The notes below the pieces were generated by a model. It saw only the letters and a list, made by a program, of their open reading frames with translations, was not told where the DNA came from and did not search any database. This document shows positions 21,108 to 31,695 of a stretch of DNA of 64,000 bases, in pieces. Origin of the DNA: Melampsora larici-populina 98AG31 (taxonomy: Eukaryota > Basidiomycota > Pucciniomycetes > Pucciniales > Melampsoraceae); contig NW_006768784.1 of NCBI RefSeq assembly GCF_000204055.1, positions 456,614 through 520,613 on the forward strand. Reading direction: 5' to 3'. The number at the start of each line of letters is the position of its first letter. Position 1 is the stretch's first letter. A program made the translations under genes and the position numbers.

Positions 21108-22769
21108 GCAACATCAATTCTTTCAACGACAAAAGTAATAGATTTCGAAATGTTGATTGATAACAAAAAGTATGTTAGGAAGATGAGGACTGATCTACTC
21201 GTCTCAAAACAAACAACAAGAGGCAAGTGATCATGTTTGATCGATTTCATTGATTGCATTACTGATATCTCGTCTCTGAAGACCCTTTATATCTTTTTCG
21301 CTCTCTGATCTGATGTACACCCGATGATCACATAAGCCACCGATAGCTACCGCTAGCTACCAACGTCGATTTGCGAAGATCAAAAGCAAATTGTTCATCC
21401 CTTAGTATAAAATCTCTTCAGGCTTTCTGAGGTTGTACATAACGATCTTAGGGTTTGAAATTTCAAATCTAGAAATATGCAGCTTCAATGAATCAACACG
21501 ATCATGAGCTCTGTCGAGATTCTGAAGAGGCCATTTCCTTCAGAACTCGATAGAGCTCATCTGATTGATTTTTTGAAGAAATCACATTTGTGGCTCGTGG
21601 TGTAAATGCAAAGTGAAAAAACGCCCACCAAAAGGTGGCTATTAGTCACGCCACGATTGACGTTTAATACGCAAGCCCCCTGTGCCAGGGGCGGACGAGT
21701 CCGAGAAAAAATCACCTGGCACAGTGGGCTTGTTGTTAAGCTAGGCAAAATCGCGCCGCCATCACGACGCGAACTCCTGCTTTAGACGCTCGCCAGGTGG
21801 TTTGCCTCTTGCACGAGGGACGACATGCTAGAAATGTCCATGTATAAGTAACGTCATGTGAGTAATATGATCAAAGGGGAAGATTTCCAATTAATCACAG
21901 GTCCGGGCAAAGGCCTCGAACTATCACATGGTAGAACGAAGGAGCTCACTCATACGAGTGGTATAGCCCGGACGCAACACTCTTCCCCCTCTCTTCAATC
22001 TTATACGAATTATCATCCTCTCAGTAGAATACGCTATCAATTCTACTTATCCATTTAATTTGTTTACACTAACTATTATTATTATTGTTTACACTAATTT
22101 CAGCTCCGACCCACCCACCCTGGAACAATAAATGACTCATGGTAAGTACGTTATACAATTTTCAGACGCTGAAATATACGCAGGAGAGTACTCTAAATAG
22201 TGAGTACTCTCCGAGGTATGTCTCTAGCGTTCCTCTGAAGTGATAAGGCCCCTAGGAGAGCAGTCCACGGAAAGGTGAACTCTCTACCTAGCCGCGCCAA
22301 AACTCCCGCTGTACATAACTTTACCTCACCTAGGAAAAATCCTAGGCAAGGTAAAGATCTAACCTTTGTAGTAAAACAATAATAAGATGTTATCCAAGTT
22401 AAATGGAAATCCTCATGCTCGCCGCCTCGGCTCGAGTCGCTCTGAGAGAGCCTGACAGGCTGATCACATCGATAGCGCCATATTCAACCTTTGATAAGAT
22501 TTCATTTTGCCTAGATCGATACTTCCTCATTAAATTAATCATTTTGTTGTGGAAATCAAATACAAATATTAGGAAGTGCTTTGGAAATCATTTCTTCATC
22601 TATCCTTCCTACACTTTTTAGCATGATTGTGTTTTCACAACCAAGTTTAGCGTATATATTGCGGTGGACCTCACGCGTTTCATCAGGACGGCCACTTGTA
22701 ATCAGTCTGTTCATGAATGTCGCGTGGATCGCTATTGATACTTTCGGCGACGTGAACTTCACGCATTCA
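21108..22769. other. Intergenic region with three strong hairpins
   Basis: It follows the start of the DUF6589 gene. Three inverted repeats stand out: 21673-21689 with 21715-21731 (17-bp arms, one mismatch, with a second hairpin CGGAC/GTCCG at 21692-21703 in the loop); 22183-22212 (GGAGAGTACTC, perfect 11-bp arms, 8-nt loop); and 22319-22356 (17-bp arms, two mismatches, AAAA loop). GCACGAGGGAC at 21814 recalls the foldback family at 51.0 kb. From about 22565 a plus-strand open frame rich in hydrophobic residues runs to the LINE insertion point. Confidence 0.55.
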
Positions 22770-22820
22770 TGGCTCCGTGCTGTCTTCAACCTTATTCAGC
22801 ACCTATCAGGATATGAATGA
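22565..22820 (+). pseudogene. Unrecognised open frame interrupted by the LINE
   Basis: After a possible acceptor (AAATATTAG) at about 22571, one frame reads ALEIISSSILPTLFSMIVFS and onward through hydrophobic sequence to FTHSWLRAVFNLIQHLSGYE, where the LINE begins. The duplicated target on the far side (26731 onward) continues the same frame as WLRAVFNLIHHLSGYECIIL to a stop near 26911. An open frame on both sides of the junction suggests the LINE entered a coding exon, but I do not recognise the protein, and a minus-strand frame at 22556-22789 is also open. Confidence 0.25.
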
Positions 22821-22824
22821 AAAT

Positions 22825-22827
<3 letters not shown>
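22770..22827. repeat. Left target-site duplication of the LINE
   Basis: The sequence beginning TGGCTCCGTGCTGTCTTCAA recurs at 26731 directly after the 3' poly-A of the LINE. The copies agree over about 58 bp, with one G/T difference near 22799 and a 16-bp gap: the right copy has 16 bases between two ATG triplets that the left one lacks. Such a long duplication is unusual but seen for some non-LTR elements. Confidence 0.8.
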
Positions 22828-22860
<33 letters not shown>

Positions 22861-25800
22861 AGGCCTCGAGCATGTATATACATCAGACAAAACCTCGAGG
22901 CCCAACTCAACCCTATCCATTCATCATCTCGTGACCTCGCCGCGTGCGTGATCACACTTGAAGATTTCACATTTCTTATAGCCAACGTGTACAACCAACC
23001 AACAACCTTCCTGGGTTTCGAAGCGCTAGAAACAATGCTGAAATTCATCCCCCCTGAACTACAACGTCTACCAATGATTTGTACTACTGATTCAAACCTC
23101 CATTCCCCGCTCTGGAACCCAAGCCACAGCACAGCCAATGACAAGGATGCAGAACGCCTGATCGACCTGATGCTAGAGTGGGGTCTAAACCTCCGCTCCC
23201 CAAAAGGAAGATCCACCTTTGGCTTAGGCTCTGCAACCACGGAAGGCACCGCCATCGACCTTGTATGGGTCAATAACGACTTTGATGACACATTGGTCAC
23301 TTGTTTCATAGACGACGACGACCTTACCAACCATAACTCCGACCATCAATCACTCATCACGATCTTTAACATCAAACAACACGACCCCCCACCACACCAG
23401 ACTGGCTCAACAGAGCGCAAGAACTGGAACAAGGTGTGCCATGTTTCATTACGAACCGAGATCACCCAAAACCTCCCAAAGCTACGTCCTCTGCTCTCCA
23501 GAGAGGACATAGAATCCTTTGACAAAGAATTGAGGGACGTGGTACGCGAGGCCCTCGACAAACACTCACCACGAAAAGCCCAACCCGGAAAACACAAGGA
23601 ATGGTGGCGACCTGAAGTCCTCGAGCCTTTACGAAAAGAAGCCAATCGACTACGCCGATTACTGAAGAAGCACCGAACCGACGACGCATGAGCAGCCTAC
23701 AAGAAAGCACGCAACACATTCAACAGAGCAATTGACCACGCAAAAGAGAGCTCCTGGAGGACCTACCTTTCAAACTTGGATCACCAAACGCTTTTCCAAG
23801 CTAAGAAGGCAGCATCAGGAAGAAAACCCTCTTCACTCGTAAGTACCATCATCACTAACGAAGGCAAAGCGTGCACTACAAACGCAGAGAAGGCCTCAGC
23901 CCTCTTTGAAGCGACGTGCATAGCCACTGCTCCATGCCAGCTAGACGACACGACTCCCATCACATTCCCGGTGAATAACGACCAACGTCCAACAAACAAA
24001 GCCACCCCCAAACTTTACGCATCAGTCACAATTGAAGCAGTCAGCTCAATCGTGAACGACAGCCCCCCGATGAAAGCACCTGGACCTGACAAACTCCAGA
24101 ATTGGATCTGGAAGATGATATGGGACCAAGTCAAGCGTCACGTAACAATTCTATTCAAATGCATAACACTGACAGGTTTCATCCCAAGAGCTTGGAAGAC
24201 AGCCGTGACGGTGATGATTCCAAAGCCAGGAAAAGCTGATTACACGCAGGCATCAGCATACCGACCAATCGCCCTCCTAACGACCCTAGGAAAATTCTAC
24301 GAAAAACTGCTTACGCTACATCTCTCAGCTCAAGCTGAACACCACAACCTCCTACACACAGGCCACTACGGGGGCAGACCAAACAGGTCTAGCCAGGCCG
24401 AGGCCCTCGTCCACCTCGTATCATGGATCAAACGGGAATGGGCTCAGGGCAAGGTAGTGGGAGGTCTCTTCGCGGATGTGAAGTCGGCCTTCCCGTCTGT
24501 TCACCACCCCCGCCTCATGGACACATTGGAAAAGAAGGGCATTCATTCACAGACCCTAAATCTCATTCACGATTTTCTGCAAGACAGAAAAACGACACTC
24601 ACCTTCAACGGCTTCAAATCACAACAATTCGACCTTAATCACGGCCTACCTCAAGGATCTCCCCTGTCCCCACTCCTCTATCTCCTCTACAATTCATCAT
24701 TACTCGCAATCACTGACAATATCACCTCAGCATCTGCCCTAGGTTTTGTTGACAATGTAGTCTTACTCTCCACCGCACCGGATACTCATCAACTGAGATC
24801 ACAAATGCAGACTCTGTCGTTTCGTCAACAACACTGGGCACGACGACACGGCGCAATTTTCGACACCAAGAAAACTTTCTGGGTCCTATTCTCCCAGCAG
24901 GATACCAATTCGGATAACGCACCCACCATCGACTTCGCAGATAGGAAGAAGATCCCACCGGCCTCAGCAGCTAAGTGGCTGGGAGTACTGGTAGATAAGG
25001 GCCTGACCTTTAGACAACACAAACTCAACGTGATTGCCAAAGGACACCAGAGAGCTGGGTTTTTGGCAGGCTTGTCGAAAACCGGGTGGGGCATCCCACC
25101 CAAGCTACTCAAGACACTGATGACTACAACTCTCCACGCAGCCACCGACTACGGTGTGATGGCCTGGCTATCCACCGAACCCCCCGTTTTCTTTATCGAA
25201 CAGATGACAACGGTCGACCTGACGTGCGCAAGGGCAGCCTTAGGCGCGTTACGAACCACCCCGTCAACATTTCTCTTCCACGACTTGTACCTCACACCGC
25301 CAAAAGCAAGACTCCAAAGTAGGATACTTAACTTTATGGCACAATCACTCACCAAGCCTCAGTCACATCCACTATTCCAAATTATACAACGAGCTCAACT
25401 CTCATCAGCAAAATACCACAAGGATCCCTTCGACATATTCTTTCAACATCCTCTTTGCAAGAGATTCGCCGAACACGTCATCCAACTCCCGGTGGACCCA
25501 GCATCCATGCTAATCAAGCCTCACAATTATTCCACACTAATTCAACCGGATGAGGAGATCGCTAAAGCTAACGCAATACGACTTCTTCCATCAAACAGTC
25601 ACATCTTAGTCTTCACCGATGGATCGAGAATCCCCAAGAAAAACACGGCCGCGGCGGCCTGGTGTGCAAACACCAGAAAATCGAAAGCCCTCGCTTTAGG
25701 ACCAGCAAGATCACACGGAATCTACCAGGCAGAATATCGTGGGGTACAGTTAGGACTCGAAATCATCCTCGAGACAGCAAAGACCCACACTCGACGAGCA

Positions 25801-26730
25801 ACGATTATCCTTGACAACCAAGGTGTAGTCAAAGATTTAAAATCTGATTCATCCTCCATATCTTCCCTCGATAATAGAAAGAAAACATTTGATCTATTAC
25901 ACAACCTCTACCACAGCTACCCAACGCTCAAGATCAACATACGCTGGTGTCCAGGCCACGCAGGGATCCCAGGAAACGAAACGGTCGACAAAATAGCCAA
26001 CACACTCGCAAAGCGCGATTTACCAAGCACGTTCACGAACACACCTAACACTGCTGCATTCATCTCCGCCATAAAGGAGTGGAAAACAACACAAACTGAA
26101 ACCTTCAGCCATGAAGATATCACTCGACTGGGTCACAAACCTCACCCGAAAAAACACTTGAAGAGCATATCATGCCTTTCAAAACATGAAATCTCTACCA
26201 TAACCCAGCTACGTTCTGGCCATGCACCCCTAAATACTTACTTAAATCGTTTCAGACAACCTGTTGACCCGACGTGTGATTGTCAGGAAGGACTCGAAAC
26301 GATCGAACATTTCTTATTCATTTGTCACAGATATGAACAACAACGCGCAAAGCTGGAACAGACAGCACTCGAACTCGGGGTCAAGATGAACAAGTCCATC
26401 TTATCAAACACCAAAGCCTTCAAAGCAATAGCAACGTTTTGCAACTCCACATGGAGATTCCGACACAGATGGGTCTGGGCTACCGTCATAGACGAGCCCC
26501 ATCCTGTGGACAAACCCCTACCCCCTGAATGATCCTTATTCTTCTACACCATGACTTCATCGCCTATAACCACATGTATTACAGTTTTGTACAAGCACAC
26601 TAAACAGCCACTAGTTACCTTTTTCCTGAACAGCCACAGGGTTTTTAACGGTACTAGAAATAAGTGCAGAAGTGTTCGATAGTCTTAGGACTGAATGAAC
26701 ACTTAAAACCATGAAAAAAAAAAAAAAAAA
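22828..26730 (+). mobile_element. Non-LTR retrotransposon (LINE), 5'-truncated
   Basis: The insert is bounded by the duplicated target and ends in a 17-base poly-A tract (26714-26730). It begins with about 32 A residues (22828-22859), then goes straight into the middle of the endonuclease domain, so the 5' UTR, any ORF1 and the endonuclease N-terminus are missing. The order endonuclease, reverse transcriptase, RNase H and a terminal cysteine/histidine motif places it among Tad/I-like fungal LINEs. A 3' UTR of about 180 bp follows the stop. Confidence 0.9.
22860..26532 (+). pseudogene. LINE ORF2: endonuclease, reverse transcriptase, RNase H; disabled
   Basis: One frame runs from the A tract to the stop at 26532, broken once by TGA at 23689-23691. 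The endonuclease part keeps VYNQPTTF, DSNLHSPLWNP and SDHQSLI. The reverse transcriptase keeps KAPGPDKLQNWIWK, IPKPGKADYTQASAYRPIAL, DVKSAFPSVHH and HGLPQGSPLSPLLY, but the catalytic box reads GFVDNVVLL in place of the family's (F/Y)xDD: the second aspartate is now Asn. RNase H residues are intact (FTDGSR, QAEYRG, LDNQG, GHAGIPGNETVDKIAN). A C-terminal CDCQEGLETIEHFLFICHRY gives the usual Cys/His motif. The nonsense codon and altered active site both fit C-to-T or G-to-A change. This copy should be unable to retrotranspose by itself. Confidence 0.92.
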
Positions 26731-26808
26731 TGGCTCCGTGCTGTCTTCAACCTTATTCATCACCTATCAGGATATGAATGCATTATACTGAGTATGAAAA
26801 TCATAAAA
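26731..26808. repeat. Right target-site duplication of the LINE
   Basis: It repeats the sequence left of the element, starting TGGCTCCGTG directly after the poly-A, and extends through AAAATCATAAAAAA. It holds 16 extra bases absent from the left copy, probably lost there between two ATG triplets. Downstream, 26809-27155 shows no gene and forms the upstream region of the peroxidase; GGTGATCT repeats three times near 27040-27070. Confidence 0.8.
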
Positions 26809-27155
26809 AATCAAAGTTGTTCGAAGAATATCATCCTCCTGCTCGCATTCCTGATTATAAACTTTGATCCACAGTGTGTTACCGACTGTGCGGAGCCAGT
26901 GGGTCGGGCTTAGAGCTGGACTGGATTTCTTTAAATTCTGATGATCAGAATGTCACATCAAAGTCACTTGAAGGTTGTTGTAATATCATAAGAGAAGTCT
27001 TGGCTATCGGCTCGCGTGAAAACAGAGAAGACTAGTGAGTTTCTGGTGATCTGGTGATCTGGTGATCTTTTAGATGGATTTCTTCATCAAATCTAGAATC
27101 TCATCTTCATCTTCAAGTCAATTACAGCTTGTTTACCATCATAGTAGTACCAGAC

Positions 27156-28536
27156 ATGGTTCCGACCAATCAGCAAGTTCACATTTCGAATAAAATCTTC
27201 CCTCACCTTAAAGAACAACTGTCTTTCGAATTTCAAGTCTTTTCTGTTCACCAATCATATATTCTGAAATTTCTTCAGCCAAAAATTGTAAAGACCATCT
27301 ACCAACATTTTTACAACCCATATCAAAAATATTGTAAATTCCACATCATGAAGCTCAATCAATCTCAATTTGGTTATCCTTTAGAATTCATTTGGTCTGC
27401 TTATAGTAAATTATTTAATTCTTCATTTAATTTCATACAAACCTTTATACTTCTTACAGTTTTACAAATTGCCGATTTTTATATCGCTACCTTTAATTTC
27501 TTTTCACCTTCAGTTCATCTTCAACATAATGTTCCTTTACCCTTCTCACCAAACCATCCACCTCCATTATTTTATAATCCTTTTCTTTATTCGATTTGTT
27601 TATTGGCTAGAGTCTTAGGACCTGATCGGTCTCCTGAATGGTTAAAAGCTTGGTCGGTTTGGAATGGGGTCGAACAGAATGGGACTTGGAGAGATGTTAA
27701 TGCTCATGAAGCTAAACATGGTTCACGAAGCCCTTGTCCAGGTCTCAATGCCTTGGCAAATCACGGTTAGCTTTCTATCTATTAGATTCTAGAGCTTTTT
27801 GCATATTGACATCCAGCTGACCATTCTTGATGGGACGCGATCAGGTATCATCAACGCTTCAGGCCGTGATCTATCTTTCCATCAACTAGCTGCTGCTCTC
27901 TCCCGCACCTACAATATCTCGCCCACCTTTTCCGTACGAGCTTTGTTAGGTGCCACCACCCTTTGGGAAGGACGTAAAACTATCAATTTGTCCGATCTAT
28001 GTGCTCACGGACTCATTGAACACGACGGAAGTCTATTGAGTTGAGTTTCATAAATCTCATTCTACCTATGTGGAAGTGTTCAGGAGATTCATCATCTACT
28101 CATTCTTTGAAACACAAACGTAGGACCAGATGTTAACTCTGGTGATAACAAGAAGGCCAATCAATCTCATCCTTACCCAGATCTCATCGAGAAATTCTTC
28201 CCAGCTGGAAACATTCCAGTGAAGCCTAGAGACCTTTCAAGAGCACTTACCATCCGTCGAATGGAATGTGCAGCCAAGAATCCAGCTTACTATCGATCGT
28301 TTAAATTCGATTTGATCGGAAGTGAGAATTGTGCCATCTTACTTGCTGTGACGGGTGGGAATCGAGATGTGATCAGAAAGTTTGCCGGGATAGATGGGAT
28401 CGAAAGATTTGATGCTTATTGGAGACCTGCTACTCGTCAAGCTTTTGGACTTACTATGGTGGATGCTCAATTCTTGTTAGGTTGGATTGAGTTGGGCACT
28501 GGATCGAGTATTAAGCCTAAGATCAGGCAGATCTGA
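27156..28536 (+). CDS. Heme-thiolate peroxidase (chloroperoxidase / unspecific peroxygenase family)
   Basis: Exons 27156-27765, 27845-28039 and 28124-28536 join in frame for about 405 residues. The start is the ATG in MVPTNQQVHISN. The first intron falls inside the family signature: SRSPCPGLNALANH (heme-ligand Cys near residue 194) is completed by G from the next exon. The second signature, IEHDGSLL (EHD at 262-264), ends exon 2, and splicing restores SLLRPDVNSGDN, the normal continuation. EKFFPAGNIP and later a WIELG segment fit the C-terminal half. These enzymes use peroxide to oxygenate or halogenate substrates at a Cys-ligated heme. No cleavable signal is evident; a long hydrophobic segment (FNFIQTFILLTVLQIADFYI, about residues 90-120) could anchor it in a membrane. 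Substrate cannot be inferred. Confidence 0.92.
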
Positions 28537-29969
28537 ATGTACAATTTACCTTGTTTATTTCTTATCATAGGCTCTAGGATCTAATACGTTGATTCATGTT
28601 AGATCTTTGGTCAGCAACAAGCTCAGATATTTCTGGTACAGTTTCATTACAGAAAAGTATATTTTATTATGTTTTATAGCTTTTATGGTCGAGAGAAAAT
28701 AAAGACAACCTCTTTTATCTAAACACTCGAGTTAAGAAGTTAAGAAGAACCCTTTGAAGGTCTTCCTGTGCCTCTCGACGCTCGTCATACCCGCTTGTTT
28801 GTCCAGGTAAACTTTGGAGGCAGTCTGAACTTTCATCAGTATCATTCCCACTTCAGATGTTGAGAGTGATTCAGAATCATAGGCCTACAGGATATGAAGA
28901 GGTATGATGTCACAATCAGGCTGAGGGCGCGTCTGAAAAAACGCGCCAAGAGGTGCGCGCAAAGAACTCGAAAAGCAGGTAGGCGCACCCGGAACTGCTA
29001 ATCTACATATAGTGGGTGCAACTGGTTACTTGGTTCAGGTTGTGGTTAGTATCATACAAACTCTCACTATTATCTTATTGAAAATGCCCAAGGTCAAGCA
29101 TGCCTCAATCACGCTGACCAACCTTGAGATGATCAGTCAGGTGCAGCTTGCTGAACAAAACGAAACAAGTTTATTAAGAACAGCCCATCAACTTCAAAGG
29201 ATGAAGCCAAGGTGATTCAAATTGAAAATCCTGAAATTTGAATGATCAAAGGTTTGTTGGGTCCGGGCAAGTATGAGGAATTTGAAGAAGGTTTGGCCTC
29301 TTGCTTGGTGGATCATTAAGCCTTTGTTACTCATTTATAAGAAGAAGCTTTCTACAATGACTTTATGAAGTCCATGAATGATCCAAAGTTTTTCCAACCT
29401 TCAAACTTTCAACAAGTAATGTCTAATGGTGCTATTGCACCTGGAGCTTGGAATCCGGACATTATGAGCTTTGATCAGACTGATTGTGATTTATCTTCAA
29501 GCTCACACCTAATGAGGTATCTAATCATACTTTAAAACCCAGCCTTTACAAAAAGGTATAGATAAGTCTTGAAAAGAAATAAAAACCAGTTTTTCCTCGT
29601 TTGTGAGAAAAAGAAACTCGATAAAACCAATAGTATGAGTTTTGCACAGGAGAGAACTTTTGAGAAGATAAATCAACCTTTCTTGGAACAGCTGTACCGT
29701 GTTGAATGTTCTTGAACTTGGTGAATGCAAAGCTTTCCCAGTAGTAAGTCTTATCAGCCAGGTGACAAATAGAAGGCACTTGAGCACAAGTGAGAGCTTT
29801 TTTTTCGTATAAAGTGCGATCAGCGAAATTGCTCAATTGCATGTCCTGGTACCGGTCTCTGAGCTGAGCCGGGCTGACCAGCATACACGTTGCCTGTGAC
29901 TGTATCTTGCAGCTCAAGCCGATTGTGCCGAAATTTACAACCACATCGAAATTCCAACTTCATTTCCAG
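28537..29969. other. Gene-poor stretch with hairpins and coding relics
   Basis: Near 28923-28950, GGCGCGT and ACGCGCC form a hairpin, followed by a second arm pair, GGTGCGC with GCGCACC, to about 28990; this looks like a small inserted repeat. At 29340-29520 the plus strand reads FYNDFMKSMNDPKFFQPSNF and further protein-like sequence, but stops on both sides break it, so it may be a gene relic. A minus-strand open frame at 29546-29944 (132 codons) has no leader or recognised motif and overlaps the promoter of the next gene. Confidence 0.45.
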
Positions 29970-30512
29970 ATGATACCGCCTCGCTTGGCCTCATACCTTC
30001 AGCAACTCATCACCCAAAAGGTTCGCCATTTCTTTTGAAGTTGTTTTCATTTGAATTGTCACTGATATTGAGATACTTTTGGATACGGTTTAGTTACTGG
30101 AATCATCGACCTTTCATGAATTAGTTCATAAGACTGATACGTTCGCTCGATCCATTAGACAAGCTGCAATTGATGTTGTTCGAGATAATGAGCGTAGTCC
30201 GGAAGCCAATGAATTTAAACCTGAACAACCTTCGCCTGCAAAATCATCACGACCTTCTCCACAATCGTCAACGACTTGGAAATCAACTACGTCAAGATCT
30301 TCACAGACAAGTAAAACTGACAGTATGTTATCTTGAGCTCTTGAAAATTCATTTCGTTTAGTGATTCGATTGATTGATTTTCGTTTATCCATTCAGCTTC
30401 TGCCCGAAAGGAATCTAATAGGAACCCTGAAATTGATGCCCGTCTAGAAACTGACCGAAAGTTTAAAGAGATGCTACAAAAACTGAGAGATCAAAAGTCA
30501 TCCGATCCATGA
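29970..30512 (+). CDS. Small basic hypothetical protein
   Basis: Three exons (29970-30020, 30094-30322, 30397-30512) join in frame for 131 residues, with GTTCGC and GTATGT donors and TAG/CAG acceptors. The protein starts MIPPRLASYLQQLITQK and continues LLESSTFHELVHKTDTFARS, then a serine/proline-rich linker, and ends in a charged helix (RKFKEMLQKLRDQKSSDP). The helical N-terminal half with little acidic charge would suit a small mitochondrial or membrane-peripheral protein, and small fungal mitochoribosome-associated proteins look similar, but I do not recognise the family. The frame-true splice junctions make it likely a real gene. Confidence 0.55.
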
Positions 30513-31102
30513 ACCCTGAAAGAATTCTTTGAGATCCACTTACTGGAAATACGCTCAACAGTCTTGGCCAAAGGTTGGGATTTTCTCTGTTTGTCCCCCC
30601 CTCTTAGATTTTTCTTGCTGGGGTAGCACACTGACACTACTCGTTGGCATAGGGATGACTAATTATCATTTAAACACACTTCAGCATTCGAATGACCGGA
30701 TGACTGACAATGAAACTCGTTACTCCGGCAATGATGTACAGAATCCACATTTTTTGCATATCCTTTCACACAATGTATATCACATATTGCAAACGTCAAC
30801 AAGAACTTCATTTTCATTAGCTTCAATTACAAGAATTTCTTTAATAAGCCTTTCCTTTTTACATGTACATTATGATATGTTCTCACATGGCACGTCTCAT
30901 CATCAATAACCAAGTATCCCTCTTGAAATGGACGAGAACTTGTTTGTTGATAATAAGTCGTGGCACATTGGAACATATTACAACATACAAGTAGAAACAT
31001 CCAATTTCACAAAGGATTTCTTTTGGATGAATGATCAAATGCAATATATACGCACTTCAAAGCTGACTGTGTTCCAACACCACAGTAGAATGAGTGACTT
31101 GA
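30513..31102. other. Unassigned sequence left of the Ty3 element
   Basis: About 590 bp between the small hypothetical gene and the CATTG duplication. Short open frames near 30529-30909 and 30928-31125 lack motifs and splice logic. I see no promoter, RNA or repeat that I can name. Confidence 0.45.
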
Positions 31103-31107
31103 CATTG

Positions 31108-31467
31108 TGTAAGGAGTATGTGTAGACGTAGCAGTCATGGGAATTGTGTCATGGGGTTAGACAGGGCTCATATTATGTTTCTTCTCAACGCCCGGCTTCG
31201 GAGAGTCCTCACTACTCAGAGAGCCAATTGTGGGACTTTCTGGAGCTAGGTGAGTTTCTCTTCATTTTGATTGTTTCTTTCTTTCTTTGGTTTCTTTTAC
31301 TTTGTATGGTGTCGCTGACTACTCAGAGAGCCAATTGTGGGACTTTCTGGAGCTAGATCGTAATTTTATATAACGAAGTTCCAAGTTACATTGTCCGTAG
31401 TGCTCTCTCGAGGAGTCGTGCCGGAAACTTATCCGGACTCCAGTGAAGGTTCTCATAGAACCTTACA
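31108..31467 (+). repeat. 5' LTR of the Ty3/gypsy element
   Basis: It begins TGTAAGG and ends CCTTACA, with short inverted ends. Inside, a 39-bp sequence (starting ACTACTCAGAGAGCC) occurs twice, at 31211-31249 and 31318-31356, in identical form. The primer-binding site after 31467 (CTTTTTTTAACTTG) matches no tRNA I know. Confidence 0.95.
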
Positions 31468-31695
31468 CTTTTTTTAACTTGATCACTTCGAAGTTAAAGT
31501 TACAACGTCAAGATTTTTTTTACATTTTCAAACCTTATTCAATCTGCTCTATCTGCATTATCCTTTGGGATATTCTGTCAAACTGTTTTAGTGTTTCATC
31601 TGTCACCTTCTGTCTCAAGATTTTCTGCTCTGCCAACTTCTGTCGCATCTGCCCTACATTCGATACAATCGGAACCGCCTTCAGCCCTGACTCGG

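Noticed and set aside
21673..21731. Hammerhead or twister ribozyme in the nested hairpin
   Set aside because: The stems are good, but no CUGAUGA...GAAA core (hammerhead) or recognisable twister consensus is present on either strand.
22556..22789. Minus-strand 77-codon frame as a host gene
   Set aside because: No homology recognised, no splice structure, and the opposite strand is also open; the direction of any real gene is undecided.
29546..29944. 132-codon minus-strand frame
   Set aside because: It overlaps the promoter of the small gene at 29970, has no motif or leader, and I see no splice-linked exons.
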